A DNA stretch of 64,000 nt, taken from positions 1 to 64,000 of the forward strand of contig CBDDCC010000010.1 of assembly GCA_965225935.1 (NCBI GenBank). Reading direction: 5' to 3'. This DNA comes from CALJXB01 sp965225935 (lineage in GTDB: Bacteria; Pseudomonadota; Alphaproteobacteria; Kiloniellales; JAKSDN01). Below, piece by piece: positions 29,201 to 36,675 of this stretch (position 1 is its first letter; every line of letters starts with the position of its first letter). The notes under the pieces are model-generated. The model saw nothing but the letters and a program-made list of their open reading frames with translations. It searched no databases and was not told the origin of the DNA. A program made the position numbers and the translations under genes.

Positions 29201-29382
29201 ACCCTCTTTGCTTCCTGGTCGTCGGCGTTCTGCAACAGCTCGAAGACGAAGTGCGTCGGTTCGGCATATTTCTCGACCGTCGATCGACGAAGAAATTTGT
29301 CGGCCTTAGCCTTTTTCGCAGCTGCCAGGAGGTCAGCGTTGACCTGCCGCAACTCGTCGAACCACGAATTGAAGCCTCCCAT
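26296..29382 (-). CDS. Sacsin/HSP90-type GHKL ATPase with C-terminal zinc-binding HNH-like domain
   Basis: This 1028-residue protein begins with a GHKL ATPase domain. The N box is FELLQNADD (about 47-55), and the glycine-rich motif is KIGSFGIGFKS (about 101-111). The fold matches the ATPase of sacsin and related bacterial defence proteins. The long middle part is unassigned. The C-terminus has two Cys pairs, ICQACHK and LCPTCCAKW, arranged as in HNH or zinc-ribbon domains but lacking the catalytic His-His. It is the last gene of the operon, three bases after the SNF2 gene, and converges on the PIWI-RE operon. A defence role is inferred from family and context. Confidence 0.82.
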   Translation of the reverse strand: MGGFNSWFDELRQVNADLLAAAKKAKADKFLRRSTVEKYAEPTHFVFELLQNADDQEAKRVQFRLLPDRAEFLHWGKPFKREDVERITRLGDSDKPNEIHKIGSFGIGFKSVFAVTERPEVYCELDDRPFAFAIEELIVPVALPPVPGRGKETLFLLPYSQQEGGDRSSEAAAQLTKCGPEVLMFLNHIEELVWEDSAGYGERYRCERRADGITVLERTAFGDRKKKSRSTAYRLFPQPVTLPDERPSEACVAFRLNAEGEAIGESGPAKLRVYFETEEQIGFRFRVHGPFKLTDNRANIMRSDPFNRQLIDDLSRLVVTALTVLRDEKRLVRETLNALPIPADDIAEGWTALAECIWQTLREQEVLPTAGAAYAYPASLWQGTQDLRAVLEDEDLTTLAGEDRSWAVSPGQRNSRIDRLLSHVGVEELTLDELLEQLEGAAQCADRLALWLASHDDAWIQKLYLLLNGVKGHQISRLRRLPLVRTADGEHVRANKARFAPAGDGADRDIEIQRVNLVAPGLLVGRKRMREEVTAFLRRIEVNDVNEEDYIWALLAQHYQSGCRISDVKAHLRHIERFAVWLAANPYKTSAFQGASLFLTDGSDELQEGEALYVDKPFRETGLAAVYGPQGPLADAKKPLAKRYRGTKGVQDFARALGVTQHLEPTRVSTYSHPERNDLWADYLRYGARRGNSTDVDWVIPDLERLLVKPDAAVSLCLWRSLQALERSYFFAKFRHAESYSLREKPASFVYQLRSFSWIPCASGGLRKPEDITEEELPAEFDTEDRTGWFEVLGLGNKAKRKAAEYQQQRQVVLGAGIPDELAERFQELSGEQKRSVLEAGFRELATRTPSQTAFPEREALNPERRVAGITERASMAPPKSYEIRERSVRTSDKDARELARPYLVDLYTNAANEMICQACHKAMPFRLADGSPYFEAPELLIEVTAELAENHLALCPTCCAKWRHARATSDSDVLKALRAAQAPEVTVRLAGEDTVIRFVKLHLDDVRTIASVTLVDESTCVAAAGDG

Positions 29383-29385
29383 AAT

Positions 29386-32300
29386 TCAGCCCTCCACCTC
29401 GATCACGCCGGCGGCGACGCGCCGGGCAAGGATGTCCGCCCGCGCCTCGTCCCGCGCCAGTGCATCCAACGCCTCTCCATGGTCGGCCGCTGCGCGCGCC
29501 ACCTGCCCCGAGCGCATGCGCCGAATCCGTTCCTCGCTTGCAAGCGCGAGCTGTTCCTCAAGCACCGCCATCCGTGCACTATGGCTTGCGCTGAGACTGT
29601 CGCGCCGGAACCGCGCGATCTCGGCGGTGGCCGCGATATGCTCCGCGCGCCGCGACGCCCACAGCTCGTGGTGCCAGCTATCCAGGGCATCCAGCAGGGA
29701 CGCTGACGGCGGCGACGCCTCCACGGCGTCGCGCACCTTGCCGAGGAGCTCCATCAAGGCACCGGCCACCTCCGGATCGGCAACAACGGGCACCAACATC
29801 GCGTCCTCCTTCAGCCCGACCAGTTGCCACTGATAGATCGCGAACGGGTGGGCCCCGCGCGGCAGATCGGGCGCGGTCACGGCCAGCAACACATGAACTT
29901 CTTCGTCGCCCACGAGAGCTCGCGCCGCGGCTTGTGTCAGGGGGTGGACCGGAGTGACGAAGGCGAGCGAATGGTCGGTTTTCGCCGCTTCGCGGTCGAA
30001 GGTAAGTCCAAGCGTTTGCTTGTCGCCGCGCAGCCATGTTTCCCATTCGCGCTCGGCGAGGCTCGGACGAACCCCGCGTGCCCTGGCCGGTACGAGGCGG
30101 CGTCGAGCCTCGGCCGACAGCCTGAGGCTCTTGACCGGCCCCTGGCCCGAAATCGGTGTGCGGCCGACTTCGAGCGTGCGCTCTAGATAGAGGCTCACCA
30201 GCCGCTCGAGGGCGGACGGTTCGAGCCAGCGGCTCGATGCCTGCGCGATCTCGTCGTCGATCCGGCGCGAGATGCGGACTCCAAACAGCTCCGCCTCGCG
30301 CTCCTCCAGCGCTTCGGTCTCGGCAATCTCCCGGATCTCGTTGTCGGCGAGCTGCTGGAGCCGCTCGTTGCGCTCGCTCTCGGTCAGCGAGAAATCTTCC
30401 GCGACCTGCTGGAGCCGGGTCGCGATCTGGCCCAGGATCGCCTCGCTGCCTCCGATCGCCCGCTCGAATATCCCGATGCGCAGCAGGCAGCGTTCGTAGA
30501 TGTCGAAGTCCACCGTCCCCGGCGTGACGAGGTTGTAGATCGCCACCGTCTCGCTGGCCTGGCCATAACGATCGATGCGGCCGATCCGCTGCTCGATGCG
30601 CATCGGGTTCCAGGGAATGTCATAGTTCACGAGCGCGTCGCAGAACTGGAAGTCCAGCCCCTCGGAGCCGACCTCCGAAGAGAGCAGAACGTCGATCGCG
30701 TCCGCGTTGTCAGGCGGGAGTGCAAAGGCGCGGCGCAGCGCACGGCGATCCTCGTCGCCGACGTCGCCGTGGATCATGCCGACGCGGACGCCCTGCCGGC
30801 GCAGAGCCTCCTCAAGATAGCCCAGAGTGTGGCGGAATGCGCTGAACACCAGCAATCGCCGGTTCGGCATGTCGCCCTTTTCAGCAACGATTGTGAGCAG
30901 CCGGTCTCTCTTAGGATCGGTCTCCGGAAGTGCGCGGGCCTGCGCCAAGACAGCCTCGATCTCGTTCCGAATTTCGTCGACGCCGCCATTGAGCGCATCC
31001 ACCGCCTCGTCGTCGATCTCGACACGCTCGATCTCCGACAAGCGGTGCGTGAGGATCGTCTCCAGGAACGGGACCAATCCATGCAGCGAACTGGCCGCCT
31101 GTCGCCGGATCGTCGTCATCAGGAACCCCAGCGGCCCGGAGCCGTGCGTGCGTTCATAGACGGCGCGCTGCACCGCGAGGACCGCGTCGTGGACCGCTTC
31201 CTGTTCAGGTGTGAAGGGCACCGGCTCGGTGCGCGGCTTGCGCGTCGTAAAGGCGCCGATGTCGCGACGTCGCGTTCGGCTGATGAGCGATGAAAAGCTG
31301 TGAAGCGCCTCGGTGCGATCGATGAGGCGCACGCGAGCCTCGTCATCGCGAGTGTCGCGGATCGCCGCGGCGAGCGCCCGATACTCGGGCGACGGCGCGA
31401 GCATCACGCGTCCCCAATCGGTTCCCGCCGCATCGGCCAGGCGATCGAGCGCTTCGGTTTCCCAGCCGGACCGCCCAGCCCTGATCGCCGCCACCGCCGC
31501 GTTGATCGCGCCGTTGGGCTCCGCCATGCGCTCGAAGGTCGGCCGATCGATAACAAGGTCCGGCCGAAGCAAGTTGAGCAGCGAGAACAGATCGCCGGTG
31601 CCGAGCTGCACCGGCGTCGCCGTGAGCAATACGACCGCTTCCGCGTTGTCGGCGAGCACCCTAAGACCCTGATGAAGGTTCGTGTCGGCGTTTCGGGCGT
31701 TGTGGGCCTCGTCGACGATGAGCAGATCGAAACGTGGCGGTGCGTCGAGCGTCAAAAGGCCCTTCGAACGGCCGCCGTTGCGCATCGCATGGCCGTTCAG
31801 CAGGTTCTCGTTGAACAGCGAGAAGGGAAGGATCGCGCGCGCGTACCGCTCCGGCCACTCTCCATCCAAATCCGTCTGTTCGAGACAGTGCCGGAGATCG
31901 ACGCTTGAAAGGGCGACGAACTCCTCGTCGAAGCGGCGCATCTCGCGCTGCCACTTCTCCTCGACCACCAGCGCCTTGGAACACACGATCAGCACCGAGC
32001 GCAGTGGCCGCCGCGCCTGAAGCTCGCGCAGCAGGAGGCCCGATTCGATCGTCTTCCCGACGCCGACTTCGTCGGCGACGAGGAGCCGCGGGCGATCGGC
32101 CCTGATGAACTTGAGCACGGGCCTGAACTGGTAGGGGATGAAGTCGATGCGGCCGGCCTGGAGCGAGTACAGGTTCGCAAGGCTCGGCGCGGTAAGCTGG
32201 AGTGCCGAAAGCCGCGCGTTAAGCTCGCCACTCGTTGCGACGATCGCGGACAGCGCGATGTCGGCTGCGGTCAATTGGCTCGCATAGAGCGTCTCCATGC

Positions 32301-32598
32301 GCCCATCGATGAACACCCCGTAACGCGTCTCGCGGTTGCTGGGTGTGATCGACGTGACCACACCAATTCGGTTTGGATCCGAACGCAAGGCGACCGTCTC
32401 GCCGATCGTGAAGCTGGTTCGCTTTGACTCCTGGGCCGCCGAAGCGCGCTCCTCGATCATTGCGTGCACCTTTTCCTCGAGTGCCGCAACATCGACGCCA
32501 TTGGCGGTCGCGACGCGGACGATCTCCGCGTCACTAGCGTCGAGGATGCCTTCCGCGATGAGTGCAAGTGCGCGATCGTCGGTGATCTTAGTACTCAT
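29386..32598 (-). CDS. SNF2/RapA-like helicase coupled to a GHKL ATPase
   Basis: This 1070-residue superfamily 2 ATPase has Walker A DEVGVGKT at about 176-183, DEAH in LLIVDEAHNARN, motif III VVLLTATPVQ, and the helicase C segments GSEGLDFQFCDALVNYDIP and RIEQRIGRIDRYGQ. It resembles the other SNF2 protein in the window only in these motifs. The N-terminal 70-110 region is SH3/Tudor-like, as in RapA. ATG at 32598 overlaps the stop of the sigma-like gene (ATGA), which proves coupling. It probably tracks along DNA in a complex with the downstream ATPase, by analogy with other SNF2-containing defence systems. Confidence 0.88.
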   Translation of the reverse strand: MSTKITDDRALALIAEGILDASDAEIVRVATANGVDVAALEEKVHAMIEERASAAQESKRTSFTIGETVALRSDPNRIGVVTSITPSNRETRYGVFIDGRMETLYASQLTAADIALSAIVATSGELNARLSALQLTAPSLANLYSLQAGRIDFIPYQFRPVLKFIRADRPRLLVADEVGVGKTIESGLLLRELQARRPLRSVLIVCSKALVVEEKWQREMRRFDEEFVALSSVDLRHCLEQTDLDGEWPERYARAILPFSLFNENLLNGHAMRNGGRSKGLLTLDAPPRFDLLIVDEAHNARNADTNLHQGLRVLADNAEAVVLLTATPVQLGTGDLFSLLNLLRPDLVIDRPTFERMAEPNGAINAAVAAIRAGRSGWETEALDRLADAAGTDWGRVMLAPSPEYRALAAAIRDTRDDEARVRLIDRTEALHSFSSLISRTRRRDIGAFTTRKPRTEPVPFTPEQEAVHDAVLAVQRAVYERTHGSGPLGFLMTTIRRQAASSLHGLVPFLETILTHRLSEIERVEIDDEAVDALNGGVDEIRNEIEAVLAQARALPETDPKRDRLLTIVAEKGDMPNRRLLVFSAFRHTLGYLEEALRRQGVRVGMIHGDVGDEDRRALRRAFALPPDNADAIDVLLSSEVGSEGLDFQFCDALVNYDIPWNPMRIEQRIGRIDRYGQASETVAIYNLVTPGTVDFDIYERCLLRIGIFERAIGGSEAILGQIATRLQQVAEDFSLTESERNERLQQLADNEIREIAETEALEEREAELFGVRISRRIDDEIAQASSRWLEPSALERLVSLYLERTLEVGRTPISGQGPVKSLRLSAEARRRLVPARARGVRPSLAEREWETWLRGDKQTLGLTFDREAAKTDHSLAFVTPVHPLTQAAARALVGDEEVHVLLAVTAPDLPRGAHPFAIYQWQLVGLKEDAMLVPVVADPEVAGALMELLGKVRDAVEASPPSASLLDALDSWHHELWASRRAEHIAATAEIARFRRDSLSASHSARMAVLEEQLALASEERIRRMRSGQVARAAADHGEALDALARDEARADILARRVAAGVIEVEG

Positions 32599-33134
32599 GA
32601 CTTCCACCCTTGATGAAAGGTCTCGAACAGATGGCGGACCATCCGCCGCCGCGCCGTGTCGTACTGGGTTGCGTCCATTCCGAGCGCGACCTGAGCCTCC
32701 GCCCGGTCGCTGTCCGCGAGAACATGATCGAGTACACCGAGGGCCGCCGGGTCATCCGCCAGCGCGCGCCGCATCTGCGCGATTAGGTCATCCATCTCGT
32801 AGTCGGTGCCGGGATTGTGCCTTTCTTCCTCGAGCACCCGATCGGTTTCGTCCTCTCTTAGCGGCTCTCGGCGATCTTCCCGTCGCCACTGGCTCGCGAT
32901 GCTCCGCATAACTTGCGAGAGAAAGGCCGGCAACGGTACATCGCTTGGCCAATGGCGGCGGCCGGACAGCACCCGGTCGAGCGCCTCGTTGAGCAGATCG
33001 TCCACATCGTGCTGGCGCAGCCCGGTCGCCCAGGTCCGTGCCAGCGCGGTAAGGCGCAGAATGTCTGGCGCGCGCAACTGCCCGAGGATCCGCCGAACCT
33101 CGCCCAGGCTGAGATGCGTCCCATCGTCGTCCAT
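32595..33134 (-). CDS. Sigma-70-like helical protein, first gene of a helicase/GHKL operon
   Basis: This protein has about 179 residues from the ATG at 33134. It contains DVDDLLNEALDRVLSGRRHW and AFLSQVMRSIASQWRRED, which match sigma-70 region 2 (core binding and -10 reading). A C-terminal part (DRAEAQVALGMDATQYDTAR) looks like a region 4 helix-turn-helix. A longer open frame exists upstream, but it lacks family-like sequence. It may direct transcription of its own operon or serve as a DNA-binding subunit. The ATGA overlap with the SNF2 gene makes it part of the same system. Confidence 0.78.
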   Translation of the reverse strand: MDDDGTHLSLGEVRRILGQLRAPDILRLTALARTWATGLRQHDVDDLLNEALDRVLSGRRHWPSDVPLPAFLSQVMRSIASQWRREDRREPLREDETDRVLEEERHNPGTDYEMDDLIAQMRRALADDPAALGVLDHVLADSDRAEAQVALGMDATQYDTARRRMVRHLFETFHQGWKS

Positions 33135-33566
33135 CGGCTTTCGACCAAGGTTCCCTATAGTTACTTGCGCTGCTGGCGGGCAAATCGGGATGCCCCCCGA
33201 AAAAATGCCGCCCCTGCGAGCCAAGTCCGCAAACTCAATAGCGCGGAAAGGCATTGTAACGGCCACGGCCTGCTCCAGGGCGCATTCCTGCTCTGCTCTA
33301 ATTGGCAGCCGCTCCTCCCGCGGGCAAGAAGTCGCTCACACTTGGCCGAGGCGCTCTCTCCCGCCTTCCTCCGCGCCGGCCGCGTCGGCCGGGGATGCGG
33401 CCGGGCCTGTCGGGGAGCTAGCGGCTGAAGCCCAGCTCGTCCATCAACTTGCGGGCCACTTCGTCGGGCGGGCCTCGGGTCGATCCGAGTCGTCGGACCC
33501 TGCGCCGCGTCGAACGAACCTTTTTGGGAAAACGCGACCGGCATTCACGTTTCCTGTCTTGGCGGC
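33135..33566. other. Non-coding and decayed DNA upstream of the sigma-like gene
   Basis: No complete gene is visible. The region next to 33134 should hold the promoter of the minus-strand operon, where TATAG in the reverse complement is a possible -10. A minus-strand stop at 33418-33420 ends a short frame reading DEVARKLMDELGFSR. It looks like the tail of a real protein whose upstream part is missing. Confidence 0.4.
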
Positions 33567-33905
33567 AGGTTTCGTGGTGAGCGGATCGCACGCCACCGCT
33601 ACGACCTCATTCGCCCGGACGAGGCCGGCTACGCCGAGGCGGTACTGCGCGACCGCGACCTCGTTCTTGCGGTCGCGCCGCACAAGGCGTTGTTCTTCGC
33701 CGAGAGGGTTGCCGAAGGTTCGCCGATCGAATACGAGGCCGCCGTGACCCGAGCGATTCGGCTCGCTCTGGAAGGAATGGCGCAAGAGCTGCTGGCGGAC
33801 GAATATCGTTGTATGGTCGACCACAGGTTCCTGCTCGATGAAGCGGAAGCCTTTGAGCTCCTCATCGAGGCAAGCCGACAGCTCGAACGCAAGGCGAATT
33901 CCTGA
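33567..33905 (+). pseudogene. C-terminal remnant, possibly of an AbiEii-type nucleotidyltransferase
   Basis: An open frame without a proper start reads ERIARHRYDLIRPDE, then LVLAVAPHKALFFAERV, and ends with a helical LIEASRQLERKANS tail. The RHxYDL and following HKxxFF pattern recalls the C-terminal half of AbiEii/AbiGii toxins, nucleotidyltransferases of abortive-infection toxin-antitoxin pairs. No N-terminal catalytic domain or antitoxin gene is present upstream, so it is a relic. The assignment is weak and rests on this short pattern and the defence-island setting. Confidence 0.3.
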
Positions 33906-34174
33906 CCCAAGGTGAGTATCCACCATCGGTCGTAGACCGAAGTGATTTCATCCTGCAGCGCTTGCTGTAGATGCGGCTGGTTGATGGCTTTGTACAAATC
34001 CGCTTGCTGATGCAATGCTCACGACAAACAACTTGGGCTCCCGGTGGCTCTTTGACGTCTCGCCGGCTTGATTTGCTTCGCCATGGGGCAAATCGGCCCA
34101 AGCGCCAATGAACCTCGTGAGCCAGCATGCGAAGACTGTAAAGCGAGCCTTTTACGACCTGAATTGAAGATGCA

Positions 34175-35533
34175 ATGCCTAGGCGAGACATCCCACGCGA
34201 GGAACTATTTGCGCTGGTTTGGGAGAAGCCGGCGCAAGAGGTGGCGAAGGAGCTTGGTGTATCGGACGTCGCAGTCGGCAAGCTGTGTGCGCGTCTCCAG
34301 GTGCCGAGGCCGCCGCGTGGATATTGGGCGAGGGTGCGGTCGGGCCAGACCTCGCGTCGCCCGCCACTCCCAGCCTTTCGGGAGGAGATTGACCGTAAAC
34401 GCCGGGAAGAAGCGCGGACCAAAGCGGCAGGATTACTATCCAAACTGCAACAGCAATTTTACCGGGCGGCACTGTCCGAGTTGAAGAGTCGAGGCGTCGA
34501 TGTGGGTGGGTCGGAGACGCGGGGAGGCAGGTTACCCGATCTCGGCCCAAGCATTGCCGCTCAGCTCCTGCTCATCATCCAAAATCGCGGATACGACTGG
34601 GTCAAAGAAGGAAAAGTAGCCACGCGTTGGAGCTATTCGGTCCAGAGCAGCGCAGCCAAACTTGTCGGAAAGCTGCTGCCGCTGGCGCAGGCGCAGTTGC
34701 TCGTGTTCGAGAGAGAGGACAAAAACGCCTGGAATGCAAAAGGCCCTGCCGTCCTCGTGCGCTTGACAGTGCCTTTGCAGGAACGGATTGCGTCTCTTGT
34801 TCGCGTCGTCCGGAAACAGAAACTGCAGCATGTCGTCATGCCACTGATGGCAGCGGATCATGCCTGGTCGGCCCATCACCTCTACAATCCAGACTCGCGC
34901 CTTTTTCTGGAAAGCACTCTGTGCGTCTCGGCATCCGAGACCTGGGTGGAGTGCATACGCCGAGCCTGGTGCGAAGAGGATCCGCCGGAACGCATTGTAA
35001 CGGGCAGGCTGAAGCTGCAAGCGATCATGCCGATCGACTACATGCCCGCGCGAGAAATCCAGCTGTCGCCGATGGTTTCCAGAGCTTCCGTGGCTCCTTA
35101 TCGCGACCGCCTTCGAGGTCTCCTCGAGGCTGAGCGGCTACACGAGATGATGTCCCACGCCGCCTACGCAATTGAAGGGGAAGTTCCGGAAGAGACGCTC
35201 ACGTTGGCGGACAAGATATGGTTCGGCAAGGAACGATCCTTTCGGTCGGCGCGAGAAGCCTGGAGACGAGTTGAAGATGAATTGGACTGCTGGGAGACGG
35301 AGCTTGAAGCTGAGCGCTGCGCATTGGCCCAGTCTATCCTCGGGATCGAGGTCGGAGACATCGTGACGACGGAGAGTCGGGGGCGATTCTTACGTCTTTC
35401 CGTTACGGGACTTACGCTCTATGCCAGCGACGATAATGTCACCTTTGTCGTGAACGGCACGCGTTTTCGCAAGGATGGCACTCTGGGTAAGCTACAGGAC
35501 AACATCAGTCTGCATTTCAAAGGCGACGCGTGA
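34175..35533 (+). CDS. Unknown protein with N-terminal helix-turn-helix
   Basis: I do not recognise this 452-residue protein. Residues 1-55 look like a DNA-binding helix-turn-helix: REELFALVWEKPAQEVAKE, then LGVSDVAVGKLCARL, with the basic PRPPRGYWARV after it. The centre is helical and charged. The C-terminal 60 residues are predicted to be mostly beta strands (GRFLRLSVTGLTLYASD). The ATG has only weak ribosome-site support. It stands alone, in the orientation opposite to the GHKL operon, between two decayed stretches. Similar N-termini occur in uncharacterised accessory proteins of Proteobacteria. Confidence 0.6.
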   Translation: MPRRDIPREELFALVWEKPAQEVAKELGVSDVAVGKLCARLQVPRPPRGYWARVRSGQTSRRPPLPAFREEIDRKRREEARTKAAGLLSKLQQQFYRAALSELKSRGVDVGGSETRGGRLPDLGPSIAAQLLLIIQNRGYDWVKEGKVATRWSYSVQSSAAKLVGKLLPLAQAQLLVFEREDKNAWNAKGPAVLVRLTVPLQERIASLVRVVRKQKLQHVVMPLMAADHAWSAHHLYNPDSRLFLESTLCVSASETWVECIRRAWCEEDPPERIVTGRLKLQAIMPIDYMPAREIQLSPMVSRASVAPYRDRLRGLLEAERLHEMMSHAAYAIEGEVPEETLTLADKIWFGKERSFRSAREAWRRVEDELDCWETELEAERCALAQSILGIEVGDIVTTESRGRFLRLSVTGLTLYASDDNVTFVVNGTRFRKDGTLGKLQDNISLHFKGDA

Positions 35534-35891
35534 CGCCTTCTCTCTTGCATCTAGAGTCATCTTATGCCCCCAACCAGGAGCTCTCGCTTTCGGCCAGCCG
35601 CAAGAGTCGTTGGTTGCGTGCCCAAGGATTGGTTTTCATGCGGCAACATCGAATGGCCGAATAGCACCCTCTGAGAACAAAGCAAGAATCTCGATAGGTA
35701 GGTTCCGGTGGTTGCGGGCCTCCGCAACCATTTCCAGTTTGCGCTAAGATAATCCAATTAAATCAAAGACTAACAAAGACGGGCCAAGAGCCCGCCTTGG
35801 GCGTTCGACCATACATCAATGACTGAGCCCTCAGGTTCAAATCACCCTGCATTCCCTTAGGCACCTACCTGGAGCCGCGTCCGTGTGGGGG
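35534..35891. other. Intergenic boundary between defence region and catabolic region
   Basis: No gene is supported in these 358 bases. The stretch contains the 21-bp hairpin repeat at 35710-35730 and an AT-rich stretch at about 35745-35780. It also has a short hairpin (CGGGC-CAAGA-GCCCG, 35780-35794) with no T-run after it, and a T-arm-like string near 35831. It marks a change from patchwork defence DNA to metabolic operons. Confidence 0.5.
35710..35730. repeat. 21-bp perfect hairpin repeat, copy 1
   Basis: The arms GGTTGCGG and CCGCAACC are perfect complements around a four-base loop (GCCT), followed by A. The same 21 bases recur at 62165-62185. The right half resembles the 3' end of initiator tRNA (CCGCAACCA), so an attachment-site origin is possible. 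A REP-like intergenic repeat or a terminator hairpin is equally possible. Confidence 0.8.
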
Positions 35892-36437
35892 TCAATATGT
35901 GGGCGGTGCCACGGCGCTTATGATGGTTGCTTCGGTTTTCCTTGTGTTCCTGAAGCGGTGGGGCTCTCTGCTGTCAAAGTAGTAGGCGTCGCCGGCGTGC
36001 AATTCCTTTATTTGATTGCCGATCCTCAGTTCGACGACTCCGGAAACGACATAGCCCGCCTCCTGGGCTTCATGCGAGATGACCTTGCCGGTGTCGGCAC
36101 CCACCCGATAGGTCTCCTTCATGAACAGGAGGTTTCTGTTCGGATGGTTCACGCCGATGATGCGATAGGAGATCCCTTCCTCGTTTCCGATTTCGGGTTG
36201 ATCGTCCGGTCGATAAAAGGGAGAGCTGTCTCGCCTATCGATATCGGACAGAAACCCCGTCAGCGTGCTGCCCATGGCGTCAAGAACCGCCTGCAGCGTG
36301 TCCAGGGTCGGGCTGACGGAGTCTCTTTCCATGAGAGAGATTGTCGAATGCGAAACGCCTGATCTTTCGGCAAGAACGCGCACCGAGAGTTGACGGCGGC
36401 TTCTGAGCTCTCTGAGTTTTTGGCCAATTCTTGCCAT
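35892..36437 (-). CDS. XRE-family regulator with C-terminal cupin domain
   Basis: This protein of about 181 residues has an N-terminal Cro/CI-type helix-turn-helix (IGQKLRELRSRRQLSVRVLA, then GVSHSTISLMERDSVSPTLDTL) and a C-terminal cupin (YVVSGVVELRIGNQIKELHAGDAYYF with an EPHRFRN metal-site-like strand). This PuuR-like architecture is common in repressors of amine and amino-acid catabolism. The internal ATG at 36437 gives the usual family length; an upstream TTG at 36563 would add 42 unrelated residues. It diverges from the HisD-like gene and probably controls it. Confidence 0.9.
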   Translation of the reverse strand: MARIGQKLRELRSRRQLSVRVLAERSGVSHSTISLMERDSVSPTLDTLQAVLDAMGSTLTGFLSDIDRRDSSPFYRPDDQPEIGNEEGISYRIIGVNHPNRNLLFMKETYRVGADTGKVISHEAQEAGYVVSGVVELRIGNQIKELHAGDAYYFDSREPHRFRNTRKTEATIISAVAPPTY

Positions 36438-36566
36438 CACCCCGTCGACCTTTTTCGGTGGAGGCTGCCGTCGCCCATCCTTCTGCCATCGCGCGGCATT
36501 GCCCGTTGGGTCCCTCTTTGACGAGTGCCATCGTTTTCGCCCAACCGTTCGCTCAGCCTTCAAGGT

Positions 36567-36609
36567 TTGTCAAGAATATTAGACAAGCGGTCAGTATCAT
36601 TGACAATGA
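36567..36609. promoter_or_regulatory. Two palindromes in the XRE-cupin / HisD-like divergent region
   Basis: A TTGTC-N10-GACAA palindrome occupies 36567-36586, and a perfect TCATTG-A-CAATGA occupies 36597-36609. Both share a TTGACA/TTGTC-type half-site and lie between the divergent genes. They are good candidates for operators of the XRE-cupin regulator. No binding data are available, so the assignment is from symmetry and position only. Confidence 0.5.
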
Positions 36610-36675
36610 AAAATGGAATGGCGAGGCTGATCGCTGCAGACAGGTTTCCATTGGATGCATCTTGATGGGGGTAAA

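Noticed and set aside
35780..35794. Hairpin CGGGC-CAAGA-GCCCG as a terminator
   Set aside because: No T-run follows, and no gene ends within 240 bases upstream in a suitable orientation.
35831..35850. T-arm-like string (TCAGGTTCAAATCACCCTG) suggesting a tRNA
   Set aside because: The stem contains two extra bases, and no matching acceptor, D or anticodon arms can be folded around it.
36438..36563. Longer N-terminus for the XRE-cupin regulator from a TTG start
   Set aside because: The added 42 residues are basic and unlike the family, no ribosome site precedes the TTG, and it would overlap the probable operator.
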